Part shown: positions 1-7,845 of the stretch, piece after piece
Layout of the letters: every line of letters begins with the position of its first letter
Numbering within the stretch: the first letter of the stretch is position 1
NCBI GenBank assembly: GCA_017441505.1
Contig: JAFRXL010000010.1
Span: 1 to 34,477, forward strand
Reading direction: 5' to 3'
Length of the DNA: 34,477 nucleotides
Origin: Ruminococcus sp.
GTDB taxonomy: Bacteria; Bacillota; Clostridia; Oscillospirales; Ruminococcaceae
Notes under the pieces: model-generated
Told to the model about the DNA's origin: nothing
Databases searched by the model: none
Seen by the model: only the letters and a program-made list of their open reading frames with translations
Made by a program: the position numbers and the translations under genes

Positions 1-1923
1 AGACGTAATCACTACGCTTTCTATACTGTAAACGACGAGATAGACGGCTATGATACAGACCGTGATGCATTCCTCGGAAGCATCTATAACGGCTGGGACA
101 ACCCTGAGACAGTCAAGGCTGACAAGCCTTCAAACTCTTTTGCAGACGGTTGGTCACCTGTAGCTTCTCACTACAAGAAGGTAACTCTTGCTCCTGGCGA
201 GTCAAAGACACTCATCTACATCCTCGGCTATGCTGAGAATCCTCAGGACAAGAAGTTTGCTGCTGAAAAGCCGGCTAACCTCCTTACAAGAGAGGCATGG
301 GTACTCAACAAGGAAAAGGCTTATGCAATGATCGAGAAGTACAACACTCCTGAGAAGGTCGCAGCAGGTCTTGAAGAACTCCGCAGCACATGGAATGACC
401 TCCTTTCTATCTTCAAGGTAAACACACCTGATGACAAGGTAAACAGAATGGTAAACATCTGGAACCAGTATCAGTGTATGGTCACTTTCAACCTCTCACG
501 TTCTGCTTCTTACTTCGAGAGCGGTATCGGCAGAGGTATGGGCTTCCGTGACTCTAACCAGGATATTCTCGGATTCGTTCACCAGATCCCTGAGCGTGCA
601 AGAGAAAGACTTATCGACATCGCTTCTACTCAGCTTTCAGACGGCGGATGCTACCACCAGTATCAGCCTCTTACAAAGAAGGGTAACGCAGACATCGGCG
701 GCGACTTCTCTGATGATCCGCTCTGGATGATCCTTTCTGTCGCTTCTTACATCAAGGAGACAGGCGACTGGGGCATCTTGGATGCTGACGTTCCTTTCGA
801 TGATGATCCGAACGGCAAGCACACAATGCTCGAACATCTCAATGTTTCATTCTATCATATCGTAAATAACCTCGGACCTCACGGTCTCCCGCTCGCAATG
901 AGAGCTGACTGGAACGATTGTATCAACCTTTCATGCTTCTCTGATACACCTGGCGAGTCCTTCCAGACATACACCAATCCTAAGTTTGCAGCTGAGGGCG
1001 GTTACTCCAAGATAGCTGAGTCTGCCTTCGTTGCTACACTCTTTACATACACAGGTCCTGCTTTCGTAGGTATCTTAGAGCATCTCGGAAAAGCTGACGA
1101 AGCTGCTAAGGCTCAGGCTGAGATCGACAAGATGAAGGACAATGTTATGAAGTCCGCATTCGACGGCGACTGGTTCATCAGAGCTTATGACGCTAACGGT
1201 GAGAAGATGGGCTCCAAGGAGTGCGAGGAAGGTAAGATCTTCATCGAGCCACAGGGCTTCGCAGTTATGTCAGAGATCGGTAAGGATCAGGGTGCAGACA
1301 TCAAGACTCTCAATTCTATCGATAAGTACCTCAACTGTGAGTTCGGTCTCGTTCTCAATAACCCTGCATTCACAAAGTACTATGTACAGTACGGTGAAAT
1401 TTCCACATATCCGGGCGGATACAAGGAAAACGCTGGTATCTTCACACACAACAATGCTTGGATCATCTGTGCTGAGGCTTATGCAGGCAGAGGTGACAAG
1501 GCATTCGAGTACTACAGCAAGATAGCTCCTGCTTTCACTGAGGAAACTTCCGATATTCACAAGACAGAGCCTTATGTATACGGTCAGATGATCGGCGGTA
1601 AAGACGCAAAGAACTTCGGTCAGGGCAAGAACTCATGGCTCACAGGTACTGCTGCTTGGAATATGGTTGCTATTTCCCAGTACATCATCGGTGTACAGCC
1701 GGTATTCGACGGACTTAAAGTTGATCCTTCCATTCCTCATGAGTGGGACGGCTTCACTGCTACACGTAAGTTCCGTGGTGCTACATACAATATCACTGTC
1801 AAGAACCCAGACCACGTTTGCAAGGGTGTTAAGTCCATGACTGTTGACGGCAAGGCTGTTGACGGAAATGTTATCCCAGTAAACAACGGCGGAGTTCACG
1901 AAGTTGAAGTTGTAATGGGCTAA
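1..1923 (+). CDS. Cellobiose/cellodextrin phosphorylase (GH94), 5' end outside window
   Basis: The reading frame is open from base 1 and ends at TAA 1921-1923, giving 640 C-terminal residues; family members are usually about 800 aa, so roughly the first fifth is missing. GH94 phosphorylases split cellobiose or cello-oligosaccharides with inorganic phosphate, giving alpha-glucose 1-phosphate plus glucose or a shorter oligosaccharide, in the cytoplasm. The window shows hallmark stretches: [10 protein letters not shown] and [10 protein letters not shown] near the left edge, [26 protein letters not shown], and ADWNDC at 904-921, where the second Asp (916-918) is the probable general acid. There is no signal peptide in the visible part, as expected for a cytosolic enzyme. 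The closest match I recognise is cellobiose phosphorylase rather than cellodextrin or chitobiose phosphorylase, but substrate choice cannot be proven without the N-terminus. Codon use is strongly biased (many CTC, GGC, AAG codons), suggesting high expression. A terminator follows directly. Confidence 0.93.
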   Translation, partial: RRNHYAFYTVNDEIDGYDTDRDAFLGSIYNGWDNPETVKADKPSNSFADGWSPVASHYKKVTLAPGESKTLIYILGYAENPQDKKFAAEKPANLLTREAWVLNKEKAYAMIEKYNTPEKVAAGLEELRSTWNDLLSIFKVNTPDDKVNRMVNIWNQYQCMVTFNLSRSASYFESGIGRGMGFRDSNQDILGFVHQIPERARERLIDIASTQLSDGGCYHQYQPLTKKGNADIGGDFSDDPLWMILSVASYIKETGDWGILDADVPFDDDPNGKHTMLEHLNVSFYHIVNNLGPHGLPLAMRADWNDCINLSCFSDTPGESFQTYTNPKFAAEGGYSKIAESAFVATLFTYTGPAFVGILEHLGKADEAAKAQAEIDKMKDNVMKSAFDGDWFIRAYDANGEKMGSKECEEGKIFIEPQGFAVMSEIGKDQGADIKTLNSIDKYLNCEFGLVLNNPAFTKYYVQYGEISTYPGGYKENAGIFTHNNAWIICAEAYAGRGDKAFEYYSKIAPAFTEETSDIHKTEPYVYGQMIGGKDAKNFGQGKNSWLTGTAAWNMVAISQYIIGVQPVFDGLKVDPSIPHEWDGFTATRKFRGATYNITVKNPDHVCKGVKSMTVDGKAVDGNVIPVNNGGVHEVEVVMG

Positions 1924-1936
1924 GCTATTTGATAAC

Positions 1937-1970
1937 AAAGGACAGGCTTTCCGGAGTCTGTCCTTTTTGT
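1937..1970 (+). terminator. Rho-independent terminator after GH94 gene
   Basis: AAAGGACAG pairs with CTGTCCTTT across a short loop and is followed by TTTTTGTTTT. It starts 13 bases after the phosphorylase stop codon. The T-tract runs straight into the Shine-Dalgarno sequence of the next gene, so readthrough could feed the lipoprotein gene. Confidence 0.85.
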
Positions 1971-1984
1971 TTTCAGGAGGAAGT

Positions 1985-2611
1985 ATGAAACGTATCATTT
2001 TATTTATCATGACCACAGTATTGCTGTGCAGCACATCTGGCTGCTCGAAGAAAAACTCATCATCGTCCGAGAAAAAAGACATTGAGCCGATACAGCGAAA
2101 AATCGAGGGAAGCATCTACTATAACGAGCTTGCAGGCTTCAAGTTTGACGGCGGTGACACATGGATATATGCCGACCTCAACAGTGATAGCTGGAAAAAA
2201 CTTGAGGAACTTGGCATAGACAATGACATTGAAAACAGGGACCTGAACGCTCACGCTGAAGCGGGCGGACTTTTCACGGTAGATGTAGAAAAATATTCCG
2301 GCGAGCCTATGGACTGGGTGAAGAATAAAATAGCTTCGGACGATTATTTTTCGTTCGAGCTCAGCGAAGGCGAAAAGATAACTCTCGGAGACACAGAATT
2401 TCTCAAAGTCACTACAAAAGCGACTGGAGTAAAAGATGAAGGAACGCTGAAAGGACTAAAAGATTACATAGACGACCAGAGCTTTTTGGCGGCTGGGATT
2501 TATTATACAGCCTGCATCAACGATTACATAGTAGTCATAACCCGACTGTACGGAACTGAAAAAACAGAGTCCGACGAAGAATTCGAGAGTCGTTTCTCCA
2601 CTATAGATTGA
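1985..2611 (+). CDS. Small lipoprotein of unknown function
   Basis: A 208-aa protein. The start ATG 1985 is chosen because AGGAGGA (1975-1981) sits at ideal spacing; the in-frame TTG at 1967 lies inside the preceding terminator and has no ribosome site. The N-terminus MKRIILFIMTTVLLCSTSGC is a charged-hydrophobic lipoprotein signal ending in a lipobox-like TSGC, so the protein is probably lipid-anchored on the outer face of the membrane. A Ser/Lys-rich spacer (KKNSSSSEKKD) follows. The remaining ~170 residues include YYNELAGFKFDGGDTW, a pattern seen in many uncharacterised Firmicutes lipoproteins; I do not recognise a named family. It lies 61 bases after the GH94 gene, separated by a terminator, so co-transcription is possible only by readthrough or from an unseen promoter. 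A strong terminator follows at 2655. Confidence 0.82.
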   Translation: MKRIILFIMTTVLLCSTSGCSKKNSSSSEKKDIEPIQRKIEGSIYYNELAGFKFDGGDTWIYADLNSDSWKKLEELGIDNDIENRDLNAHAEAGGLFTVDVEKYSGEPMDWVKNKIASDDYFSFELSEGEKITLGDTEFLKVTTKATGVKDEGTLKGLKDYIDDQSFLAAGIYYTACINDYIVVITRLYGTEKTESDEEFESRFSTID

Positions 2612-2654
2612 GTTTCAACTCTGTATAATTTTATATCAAAATTTCATATAGTAT

Positions 2655-2700
2655 AAAATATCCTGTGCACAATAATCTTTTGCACAGGATATTTTTGTTT
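2655..2700 (+). terminator. Rho-independent terminator after lipoprotein gene
   Basis: A perfect 15-bp stem (2655-2669 with 2681-2695) whose arms contain ATCCTGTGCA/TGCACAGGAT, with an 11-base loop, followed by TTTTTGTTT. The A-tract on the left arm would also let it work on the minus strand. It isolates the lipoprotein gene from the GH74 transcript. Confidence 0.9.
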
Positions 2701-2773
2701 ATATGCAGTAAGCTGTTTTTTATGAACTATAATGCTTTTTACGGATATTGGCTGTAAATTAAAGAAAATTCTA

Positions 2774-2802
2774 TTGACATTGTACTGAAATTATGTTAGA
2801 AT
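2774..2802 (+). promoter_or_regulatory. Sigma-A promoter of the GH74 gene
   Basis: TTGACA (2774-2779), a 17-base spacer and TAGAAT (2797-2802), with a TGn extension just before the -10. The predicted transcript start is near 2809, leaving an untranslated leader of about 75 bases. Confidence 0.82.
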
Positions 2803-2820
2803 TAACGTGCAAAAGCATAG

Positions 2821-2854
2821 TAAGTCCACAGAATTGGGCGATCTGACGGACTTA
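2821..2854 (+). promoter_or_regulatory. Hairpin in the GH74 5' leader
   Basis: TAAGTCC (2821-2827) pairs with GGACTTA (2848-2854), and inside it CAGA (2829-2832) pairs with TCTG (2842-2845), leaving the 9-base loop ATTGGGCGA. It lies between the predicted transcript start and the ribosome site GGGAGG (2870-2875). It has no T-tract, so it is not a terminator; mRNA stabilisation or a binding site are options. It matches no riboswitch class I know. Confidence 0.5.
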
Positions 2855-2883
2855 ACGAAAATATAAAATGGGAGGACTAAAAC

Positions 2884-5580
2884 ATGAAATTATACAAAAA
2901 GGCTATGGCGGGTCTTTTTGCTGTCGCTATGAGTGCAGGCTTCATTGCACCATACTCAAATTCTTTTATAGGCAAAAATTATACCGCTTCAGCAGCAGTT
3001 AAAGACATCACATCTGACATGACTTGGGGCACCCTTAAAATAGGCGGCGGCGGTTTCGTTTCCGGTATCGTTACAGGTAAAAAGGAAATGTATGCACGTA
3101 CCGACGTTGGCGGTGCTTACAAGTATAACTACGAAACAGAAAGCTGGGAACAGCTTCTGGAATTTATCAATGAAGCTGACAGAGGTCTCCTCAGCGTCGA
3201 TGCTATGGCTATCGACCCTACTGACGATAATACTGTTTACTTCCTCTGCGGATGTGCTTACTTCTCAGCAGAGAAAACTGTTATTTTCAAGACAACTGAC
3301 GGCGGTAAGACATTCAAAGAGATAAATGTTACAAATCTTATTAAAGTAATGGGTAACGGTGACGGCCGTCAGTGCGGCGAGTCTATCGCTGTTGACCCTG
3401 ATAACCCGAAGGTAATTTATGCCGGCGGTGACGTTATGAGCGATGATAAGTCAAAGTCTGCTCTTATCAAATCTACTGACGGCGGCGAAACATGGGAACC
3501 GGTTCTCGGTTACGACTCTCTCGGACTTTTCGGCAAAACCACTAAGTGGCCTACTTGGACAGAGACTTATGCTCGTTCTATAACTGCTGATGAGTACAAC
3601 CACCAGAATGGCGTTGCTGCAATACAGATACTCGACGGAAAAGTTTATGTTGCTACATCTGCAAAAGGCGTTGGAAACGTTCACGTTGCAAGCACAAAAG
3701 ACGATGAGTTCACTCTCCTCAGCAAAGACCTTCCTACAGATGTTTACCCTTCACGTATAAATAAAGATGCCAACGGCGATCTTCTGATCTCCTATATAGC
3801 AGGTCTTGCTTTCGGCGGAGCTTCCGGCGGCGGATACCGCTATTCTCCTAAGACAAATACTGTTACTCAGATCTTTGCAAGCAGTACCGGTCTCGGCTCG
3901 ATCTGGGCTGACCCTACAAATCCGGATCACCTTATCACAGGAAGCTGCGGTAAATGGGAAGATCAGCTCTGGCAGGAATGGACTGACGAACACGGTGCTA
4001 CTTGGGGCGACCAGTATTATCGTTCTTTCGACGGCGGTAAAACTTGGGAGAATATCACTCCCGGAAAACAGGCTGGAGATTGGGGAAATAGACACCTCGT
4101 TGCTAACTATCTGCAAGACGGCGGATATGACTGGATAAGAGATAAGGCTATCCACTGGTCCGGTACTGTTGTTACCGACCCTCGTGATAATAACAGAATG
4201 TTCATTACATCCGGTAACGGTGTCTTCATCTGTACAAACCTCTGGAGCACAGATACAGACCTCGATAAAGTTCCTACATATACCTTCCATCCAGACGGAA
4301 TTGAGGAAGTTGTTGCTCTTGATTTTGCAAGTACAGCTGATGGTCTCGATCTCTCCGCTATAGGTGATTATGACGGTTTTGTACATGAAAAAATGGATAA
4401 GATCGGTCTTCAGTATCAGCCTAATATGGGCTCAACTTCTGCAATTGCTGTTTGTCCTCAGAATACCGACGTTTGGGCAAGACTCGCAGAGGGTGACAAC
4501 GGCGGCGGTTACTACACTACCGACAGAGGTAAGTCATGGACTGCCTTTGCTCCTTCAACTAAAGGCGGAAAACTCGCTATCTCTCAGATAAACAAGTCAA
4601 CTTACCGTATCTTCAACACAGGTAAGAACGACGGAGTTGTGTCATACAGCGACGACTGGGGCAAGACTTGGACTGCTTGTCAGGGAATCCCTTCACAGTA
4701 CGGCTCTAAGCCAACTATGCTCCTCATAGAGCCTGATGACCCGAACACAGTATATGCTTATGCTACATATTATAACTCCTCATGGTTCTATTCTAAGGAC
4801 GAACCGGACGCTTCTGATGCTCAGTATAAGCTCTGCGTCAGCACAGACGGCGGTAAGACCTTCACTTCTACTGATATATGTATGTATGACCAGTGCGACA
4901 GTGCAGGTCGTATAGGCTACCTCGAAAAAGGTCACCTTATACTCGGCGGCGGCTGGTACGGTATGTACGATGTCGTTATCAAGGACGGTAAGGTAACCTC
5001 CAAGAAGCTCGACAACGTAAGCTACTGTAAGACTGTAGGTTACGGTGCTCCTGAGAAGAAGGGCGGAATCAATACTATCTATTTCTACGGCAAACCTGCT
5101 GATACTGACCCTGAGGGCATCTATCGCTCTACAGACGGCGGTAAGAGCTGGGTATGCATCAACACCGACCACCTCTATGGCGGTACCGGAAACGGTAACT
5201 TCCTCGTAGGCGATATGGACGAGTTCGGCAAAGTCTATATGTCAACTGTAGGATGCGGTATCGTTGTTGGATACCTCTCCGACGGCGGAACTGAGCCGCC
5301 TACAGGTACTACAGAGCCAGATAAGGACAGAATATGGGGCGATGCTAATTGCAGCGGCGAGGTCAAAATGAATGACTCCGTTCTCGTTATGCAGGCTATC
5401 GCTAACGCTGATGCTTACGGCGAGGACGGCGATGACGATAACCATATCACTTCAGAAGGTGCTCTCAATGCCGATGTTTATGAGAACGGCAGCGGTCTCA
5501 CCAACCAAGACGCCCTCCAGATCCAGAAGTACCTCATCCACTCCATTGCTTCTCTTGACCCTAAAGATTCTGCGAAATAA
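2884..5580 (+). CDS. Secreted GH74 xyloglucanase with C-terminal dockerin
   Basis: 898 aa. ATG 2884 follows GGGAGG (2870-2875). An N-terminal signal peptide (MKLYKKAMAGLFAVAMSAGF, cleavage probably near ASA-AV) sends it outside the cell. GH74 enzymes are endo-xyloglucanases built from two seven-bladed beta-propellers. The start of the catalytic part is clear (IGGGGFVSGI, ARTDVGGAY), and several blade signatures of the type STDGGKTW or SDDWGKTW recur, for example at residues ~140, ~200, ~370, ~550 and ~660. By family knowledge, the catalytic acids should be Asp74 in ARTDVGG (general base) and Asp495 in IGDYDGF (general acid). A short Thr/Pro linker (TEPPTGTTEP) leads to a dockerin (about residues 817-898) with two calcium loops, DANCSGEVKMND and ADVYENGSGLTNQD, separated by a long insert. 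The dockerin should attach the enzyme to a cohesin scaffold. It is transcribed from its own promoter and ends at a bidirectional terminator. Confidence 0.95.
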   Translation: MKLYKKAMAGLFAVAMSAGFIAPYSNSFIGKNYTASAAVKDITSDMTWGTLKIGGGGFVSGIVTGKKEMYARTDVGGAYKYNYETESWEQLLEFINEADRGLLSVDAMAIDPTDDNTVYFLCGCAYFSAEKTVIFKTTDGGKTFKEINVTNLIKVMGNGDGRQCGESIAVDPDNPKVIYAGGDVMSDDKSKSALIKSTDGGETWEPVLGYDSLGLFGKTTKWPTWTETYARSITADEYNHQNGVAAIQILDGKVYVATSAKGVGNVHVASTKDDEFTLLSKDLPTDVYPSRINKDANGDLLISYIAGLAFGGASGGGYRYSPKTNTVTQIFASSTGLGSIWADPTNPDHLITGSCGKWEDQLWQEWTDEHGATWGDQYYRSFDGGKTWENITPGKQAGDWGNRHLVANYLQDGGYDWIRDKAIHWSGTVVTDPRDNNRMFITSGNGVFICTNLWSTDTDLDKVPTYTFHPDGIEEVVALDFASTADGLDLSAIGDYDGFVHEKMDKIGLQYQPNMGSTSAIAVCPQNTDVWARLAEGDNGGGYYTTDRGKSWTAFAPSTKGGKLAISQINKSTYRIFNTGKNDGVVSYSDDWGKTWTACQGIPSQYGSKPTMLLIEPDDPNTVYAYATYYNSSWFYSKDEPDASDAQYKLCVSTDGGKTFTSTDICMYDQCDSAGRIGYLEKGHLILGGGWYGMYDVVIKDGKVTSKKLDNVSYCKTVGYGAPEKKGGINTIYFYGKPADTDPEGIYRSTDGGKSWVCINTDHLYGGTGNGNFLVGDMDEFGKVYMSTVGCGIVVGYLSDGGTEPPTGTTEPDKDRIWGDANCSGEVKMNDSVLVMQAIANADAYGEDGDDDNHITSEGALNADVYENGSGLTNQDALQIQKYLIHSIASLDPKDSAK

Positions 5581-5602
5581 TTAGTTTTTAGTTCATAATT
5601 AT

Positions 5603-5639
5603 AAAAAAATCACCTCAAAGTATTCTGAGGTGATTTTTT
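5603..5639. terminator. Bidirectional terminator between GH74 and XRE genes
   Basis: ATCACCTCA pairs with TGAGGTGAT, flanked by A7 on the left and T6 on the right, so it can serve both the plus-strand GH74 gene and the convergent minus-strand regulator gene. Confidence 0.9.
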
Positions 5640-5649
5640 ATGTGCAAAT

Positions 5650-5979
5650 TTATTTTTCAGTGGCTTCAATAAAAATACGGAGTAATTTTGATGCATACAT
5701 TTGTTGCTCTGAGGATAATGACTTGCATAGTTCAATGAGTTCTTTTTCCGTTTCAGAGCCTTGGCTATTTTCGCCATTTACAATATAATCTGTTGTTACC
5801 AATAATGATGAGGCTAATTTACGCAGAGTTGTAACAGTCATATTTTTTCTGCCTTTTTCAATGTCCGCAAGAAATTGGACTGAAATATCAGCCATTTCTG
5901 CAAGCCTTTCCCTCGTAAGCCCTTGTTTTTTTCTTAATTGCCAGATTCTTTTGCCTGTTTCTGCGTATGGATACTCCAT
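5650..5979 (-). CDS. XRE-family (Cro/CI-type) transcriptional regulator
   Basis: 109 aa, starting at ATG 5979 with CACCTCTTT (the complement of AAAGAGGTG, 5987-5995) as ribosome site. Residues ~8-65 form a typical five-helix HTH_3 domain: GKRIWQLRKKQGLTRERLAE, then MADISVQFLADIEKGRKN (recognition helix region), then TVTTLRKLASSL. The C-terminal ~40 residues (EKELIELCKSLSSEQQMYAS) are a short helical tail, as in many small chromosomal or element-borne repressors. It is transcribed divergently from the C39-like peptidase gene across a 141-bp region full of CTATAG boxes. One box lies between its own probable -10 (TATACT, 6002-6007 on the minus strand) and -35, so autoregulation plus control of the neighbour is the simplest inference. 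The gene is AT-rich like the peptidase gene and unlike GH74, so the pair may have been acquired together. Confidence 0.9.
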   Translation of the reverse strand: MEYPYAETGKRIWQLRKKQGLTRERLAEMADISVQFLADIEKGRKNMTVTTLRKLASSLLVTTDYIVNGENSQGSETEKELIELCKSLSSEQQMYASKLLRIFIEATEK

Positions 5980-5999
5980 AATATTTCACCTCTTTAGTA

Positions 6000-6100
6000 A
6001 TAGTATAACCTCTACTATAGAAATAAAAAATCATCTATAGATATTGACAAACACCAACTATAGATGTATAATAATTATAGAAGTTATTTATCTTCTATAA
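6000..6100. promoter_or_regulatory. Operator cluster of CTATAG-type palindromes
   Basis: Five boxes share the core CTATAG or one mismatch to it: ACTATAGA (6014-6021), the perfect palindrome ATCTATAGAT (6033-6042), ACTATAGAT (6057-6065), TTATAGAAG (6075-6083) and its inverse CTTCTATAA (6092-6100). Core centres are spaced 20, 23, 17 and 20 bases, about two helical turns each, so bound dimers would line up on one DNA face. The boxes cover the spacer of the regulator promoter and the -35, spacer and start region of the divergent promoter. Binding by the adjacent XRE protein is inferred. Confidence 0.7.
6044..6072 (+). promoter_or_regulatory. Consensus sigma-A promoter of the C39-like peptidase gene
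   Basis: TTGACA (6044-6049), a 17-base spacer and TATAAT (6067-6072): a perfect consensus promoter. One CTATAG box abuts the -35 and another lies inside the spacer, a layout expected for a strong promoter held in check by a repressor. Confidence 0.88.
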
Positions 6101-6120
6101 AATTTTAGGAGGAATGTATT

Positions 6121-7743
6121 ATGAAAAAAACTATTATCGCTCTATTGGCATCAATAGTCCTAATTTTTATATCAAATTCTTTCTATATTTCAAAAAATAA
6201 AATCAACGGAAACGCAGCACAAGATATATTGCTACAAATTAATATAAACGAAATAAAAAAGGTAGGAACTCAAAATCCTGATGGACAAGCCTGTGCTTGT
6301 TATGCAATGGCATATTGTAGAACCATTCTTGATGGATATGCACATTCATGGACTGAATATGACGCTAATAATGGCAGCTTAGGCGAAAATAATGCTTTTT
6401 GTATGTGGAAAAACGGAAATTACAATAAGGGGTATTCTTATTCAGAACTTAATCTATATCAAAATGCATACGATTCAATAAATGCCGGGAGACCTTTTAT
6501 AGTCCACGTATATAATTTTCAAAAAAATTATGCAAATGAACATTGGATAGCTATAGTTGGATACACAGCAGGCTCTAATTATAACAATTTAAATGAAAAT
6601 AATTTTTTTATAATTGATCCCGCCTCATCTGTAACTTTACAATATCCGATTTCTATGGGTGCAACTGTATGGAGATTACTTGATGAAAACGGTTATCAAT
6701 ACTGTTATACCAATTCAGGTAATGCTTTAAAATATTACAATGATGTTCCTCAAAATATTACTATAAAATCCAATAATTTAGTTACAATGGTAGGAAACAC
6801 ATTAGATTTTGAATATACAATAGAGAATGCTGAATTAAAAGGAATTGGTATAGATAAGAATGGTAAAAGATATGACTCTATCCCAGTAACTAATACTTCT
6901 GGAAAAATAAGTTATAATTTTTCTGAGGCAGGAACATATTGTATAATTACTGAGGGAAGTAATCCAAAGGGTTATGCTTGTTGTGACGGAATATGGATAA
7001 CTGTTGTTGAATCAACTTTACCTCAAAACATTTCAATCACTGCTTCAAAAACAAATGTAATGATTGGTGAACCTGTAATTTTTGAATATTCTATAAACTA
7101 CGCCTTTGATGCAGCAGGTGTTGCTATCGATAAAGACAGAAAAAGATATGCTTCTTTAGAAGTTAGTAATACATCTGGCAAAATCCAATATTCTTTTGAT
7201 ACTCCAGGAACTTATTGCGTAATTACAGAAGGTAGGAATTCAGAAGGCTATGCTTGTTGTGATGGAGTTTGGATAACTGTTGTTGAACCAACATTGCCTC
7301 AAAACATTTCAATTTCTGCTTCAAAAACAAATGTTATGGTCGGTGAACCTATAATTTTTGAATACTCTATAGATTATGCATTTGATGCAGCAGGTGTTGC
7401 TATCGATAAAAATAGAAAAAGATATGAATCTTTAGTCGTTAACAATACTTCTGGCAAAATCCAATATTCTTTTGATACTCCAGGAACTTACTGTGTAATT
7501 ACAGAAGGAAGGAATTCCGAAGGCTATGCTTGTTGTGATGGAGTTTGGATAACTGTTATTGGAAACGGCGACTGCAACGACGACGGTAAATTTAATATAT
7601 CTGATGTAGTAGTTTTTCAGAAATGGCTATTAAAAGAAGCTAATAATGAGTTAAAAAAGTGGCAGAATGCAGACCTAAATAACGACAGTATGCTTGATTC
7701 ATTCGATCTTCTTTTAATGAAGAAAGAGCTGATAAACGGCTGA
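6121..7743 (+). CDS. Secreted papain/C39-like peptidase with three Ig-like repeats and a dockerin
   Basis: 540 aa; ATG 6121 follows AGGAGG. The first ~25 residues form a signal peptide or membrane anchor. Residues ~45-200 resemble the C39_2/papain-like fold: GQACACYAMAYC (Cys58 or Cys60 as candidate nucleophile, Gln56 nearby), NEHWIAIVGY (His141) and FFIIDPAS (Asp166) give a Cys-His-Asp set in the right order. Three ~91-residue repeats follow (from residues 210, 301 and 393), each starting PQNI and ending YACCDG(V/I)WITV. The C-terminus (from ~480) is a compact dockerin with calcium loops DCNDDGKFNISD and DLNNDSMLDSFD. It probably acts outside the cell, docked to a cohesin; substrate unknown. 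The gene is much richer in A+T than GH74, suggesting separate ancestry. It is controlled from the operator-rich region upstream. A non-catalytic binding role is possible, since the family assignment rests on motifs only. Confidence 0.8.
   Translation: MKKTIIALLASIVLIFISNSFYISKNKINGNAAQDILLQININEIKKVGTQNPDGQACACYAMAYCRTILDGYAHSWTEYDANNGSLGENNAFCMWKNGNYNKGYSYSELNLYQNAYDSINAGRPFIVHVYNFQKNYANEHWIAIVGYTAGSNYNNLNENNFFIIDPASSVTLQYPISMGATVWRLLDENGYQYCYTNSGNALKYYNDVPQNITIKSNNLVTMVGNTLDFEYTIENAELKGIGIDKNGKRYDSIPVTNTSGKISYNFSEAGTYCIITEGSNPKGYACCDGIWITVVESTLPQNISITASKTNVMIGEPVIFEYSINYAFDAAGVAIDKDRKRYASLEVSNTSGKIQYSFDTPGTYCVITEGRNSEGYACCDGVWITVVEPTLPQNISISASKTNVMVGEPIIFEYSIDYAFDAAGVAIDKNRKRYESLVVNNTSGKIQYSFDTPGTYCVITEGRNSEGYACCDGVWITVIGNGDCNDDGKFNISDVVVFQKWLLKEANNELKKWQNADLNNDSMLDSFDLLLMKKELING
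6748..7560 (+). repeat. Three tandem ~273-bp coding repeats (Ig-like modules)
   Basis: Repeat units begin at 6748, 7021 and 7297 (273 and 276 bp apart). Units 2 and 3 are nearly identical over long stretches, for example around GGTGTTGCTATCGATAAA and CAATATTCTTTTGATACTCC. Unit 1 has clearly diverged. Every unit keeps one Cys in TYC and a CC pair in ACCDG. Confidence 0.85.
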
Positions 7744-7803
7744 AACTCTCTATCTGCACATTACGGGAGTATTAATGTGATTCCTGAGTAATGGGGTAAA
7801 TCA

Positions 7804-7835
7804 AAATCACCATAGGACATTTCCTATGGTGATTT
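7804..7835. terminator. Bidirectional terminator ending both the peptidase gene and the pilus operon
   Basis: A perfect 14-bp stem (7804-7817 with 7822-7835; arms AAATCACCATAGGA and TCCTATGGTGATTT), tetraloop CATT, with T-rich sequence on the right and A-rich on the left. It lies 10 bases beyond the stop of the minus-strand lipoprotein gene and about 60 beyond the plus-strand peptidase gene. Confidence 0.9.
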
Positions 7836-7845
7836 ATTTTTATAT

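Noticed and set aside
2803-2883. Known riboswitch in the GH74 leader
   Set aside because: The leader is about 80 bases with a single hairpin and none of the conserved motifs of c-di-GMP, preQ1, SAM or other classes I can recall.
6000-6100. CRISPR array for the repeated CTATAG boxes
   Set aside because: The repeats are 6-10 bp palindromes at ~20-bp spacing, much too short for CRISPR repeats, with no cas genes nearby; they fit operators.
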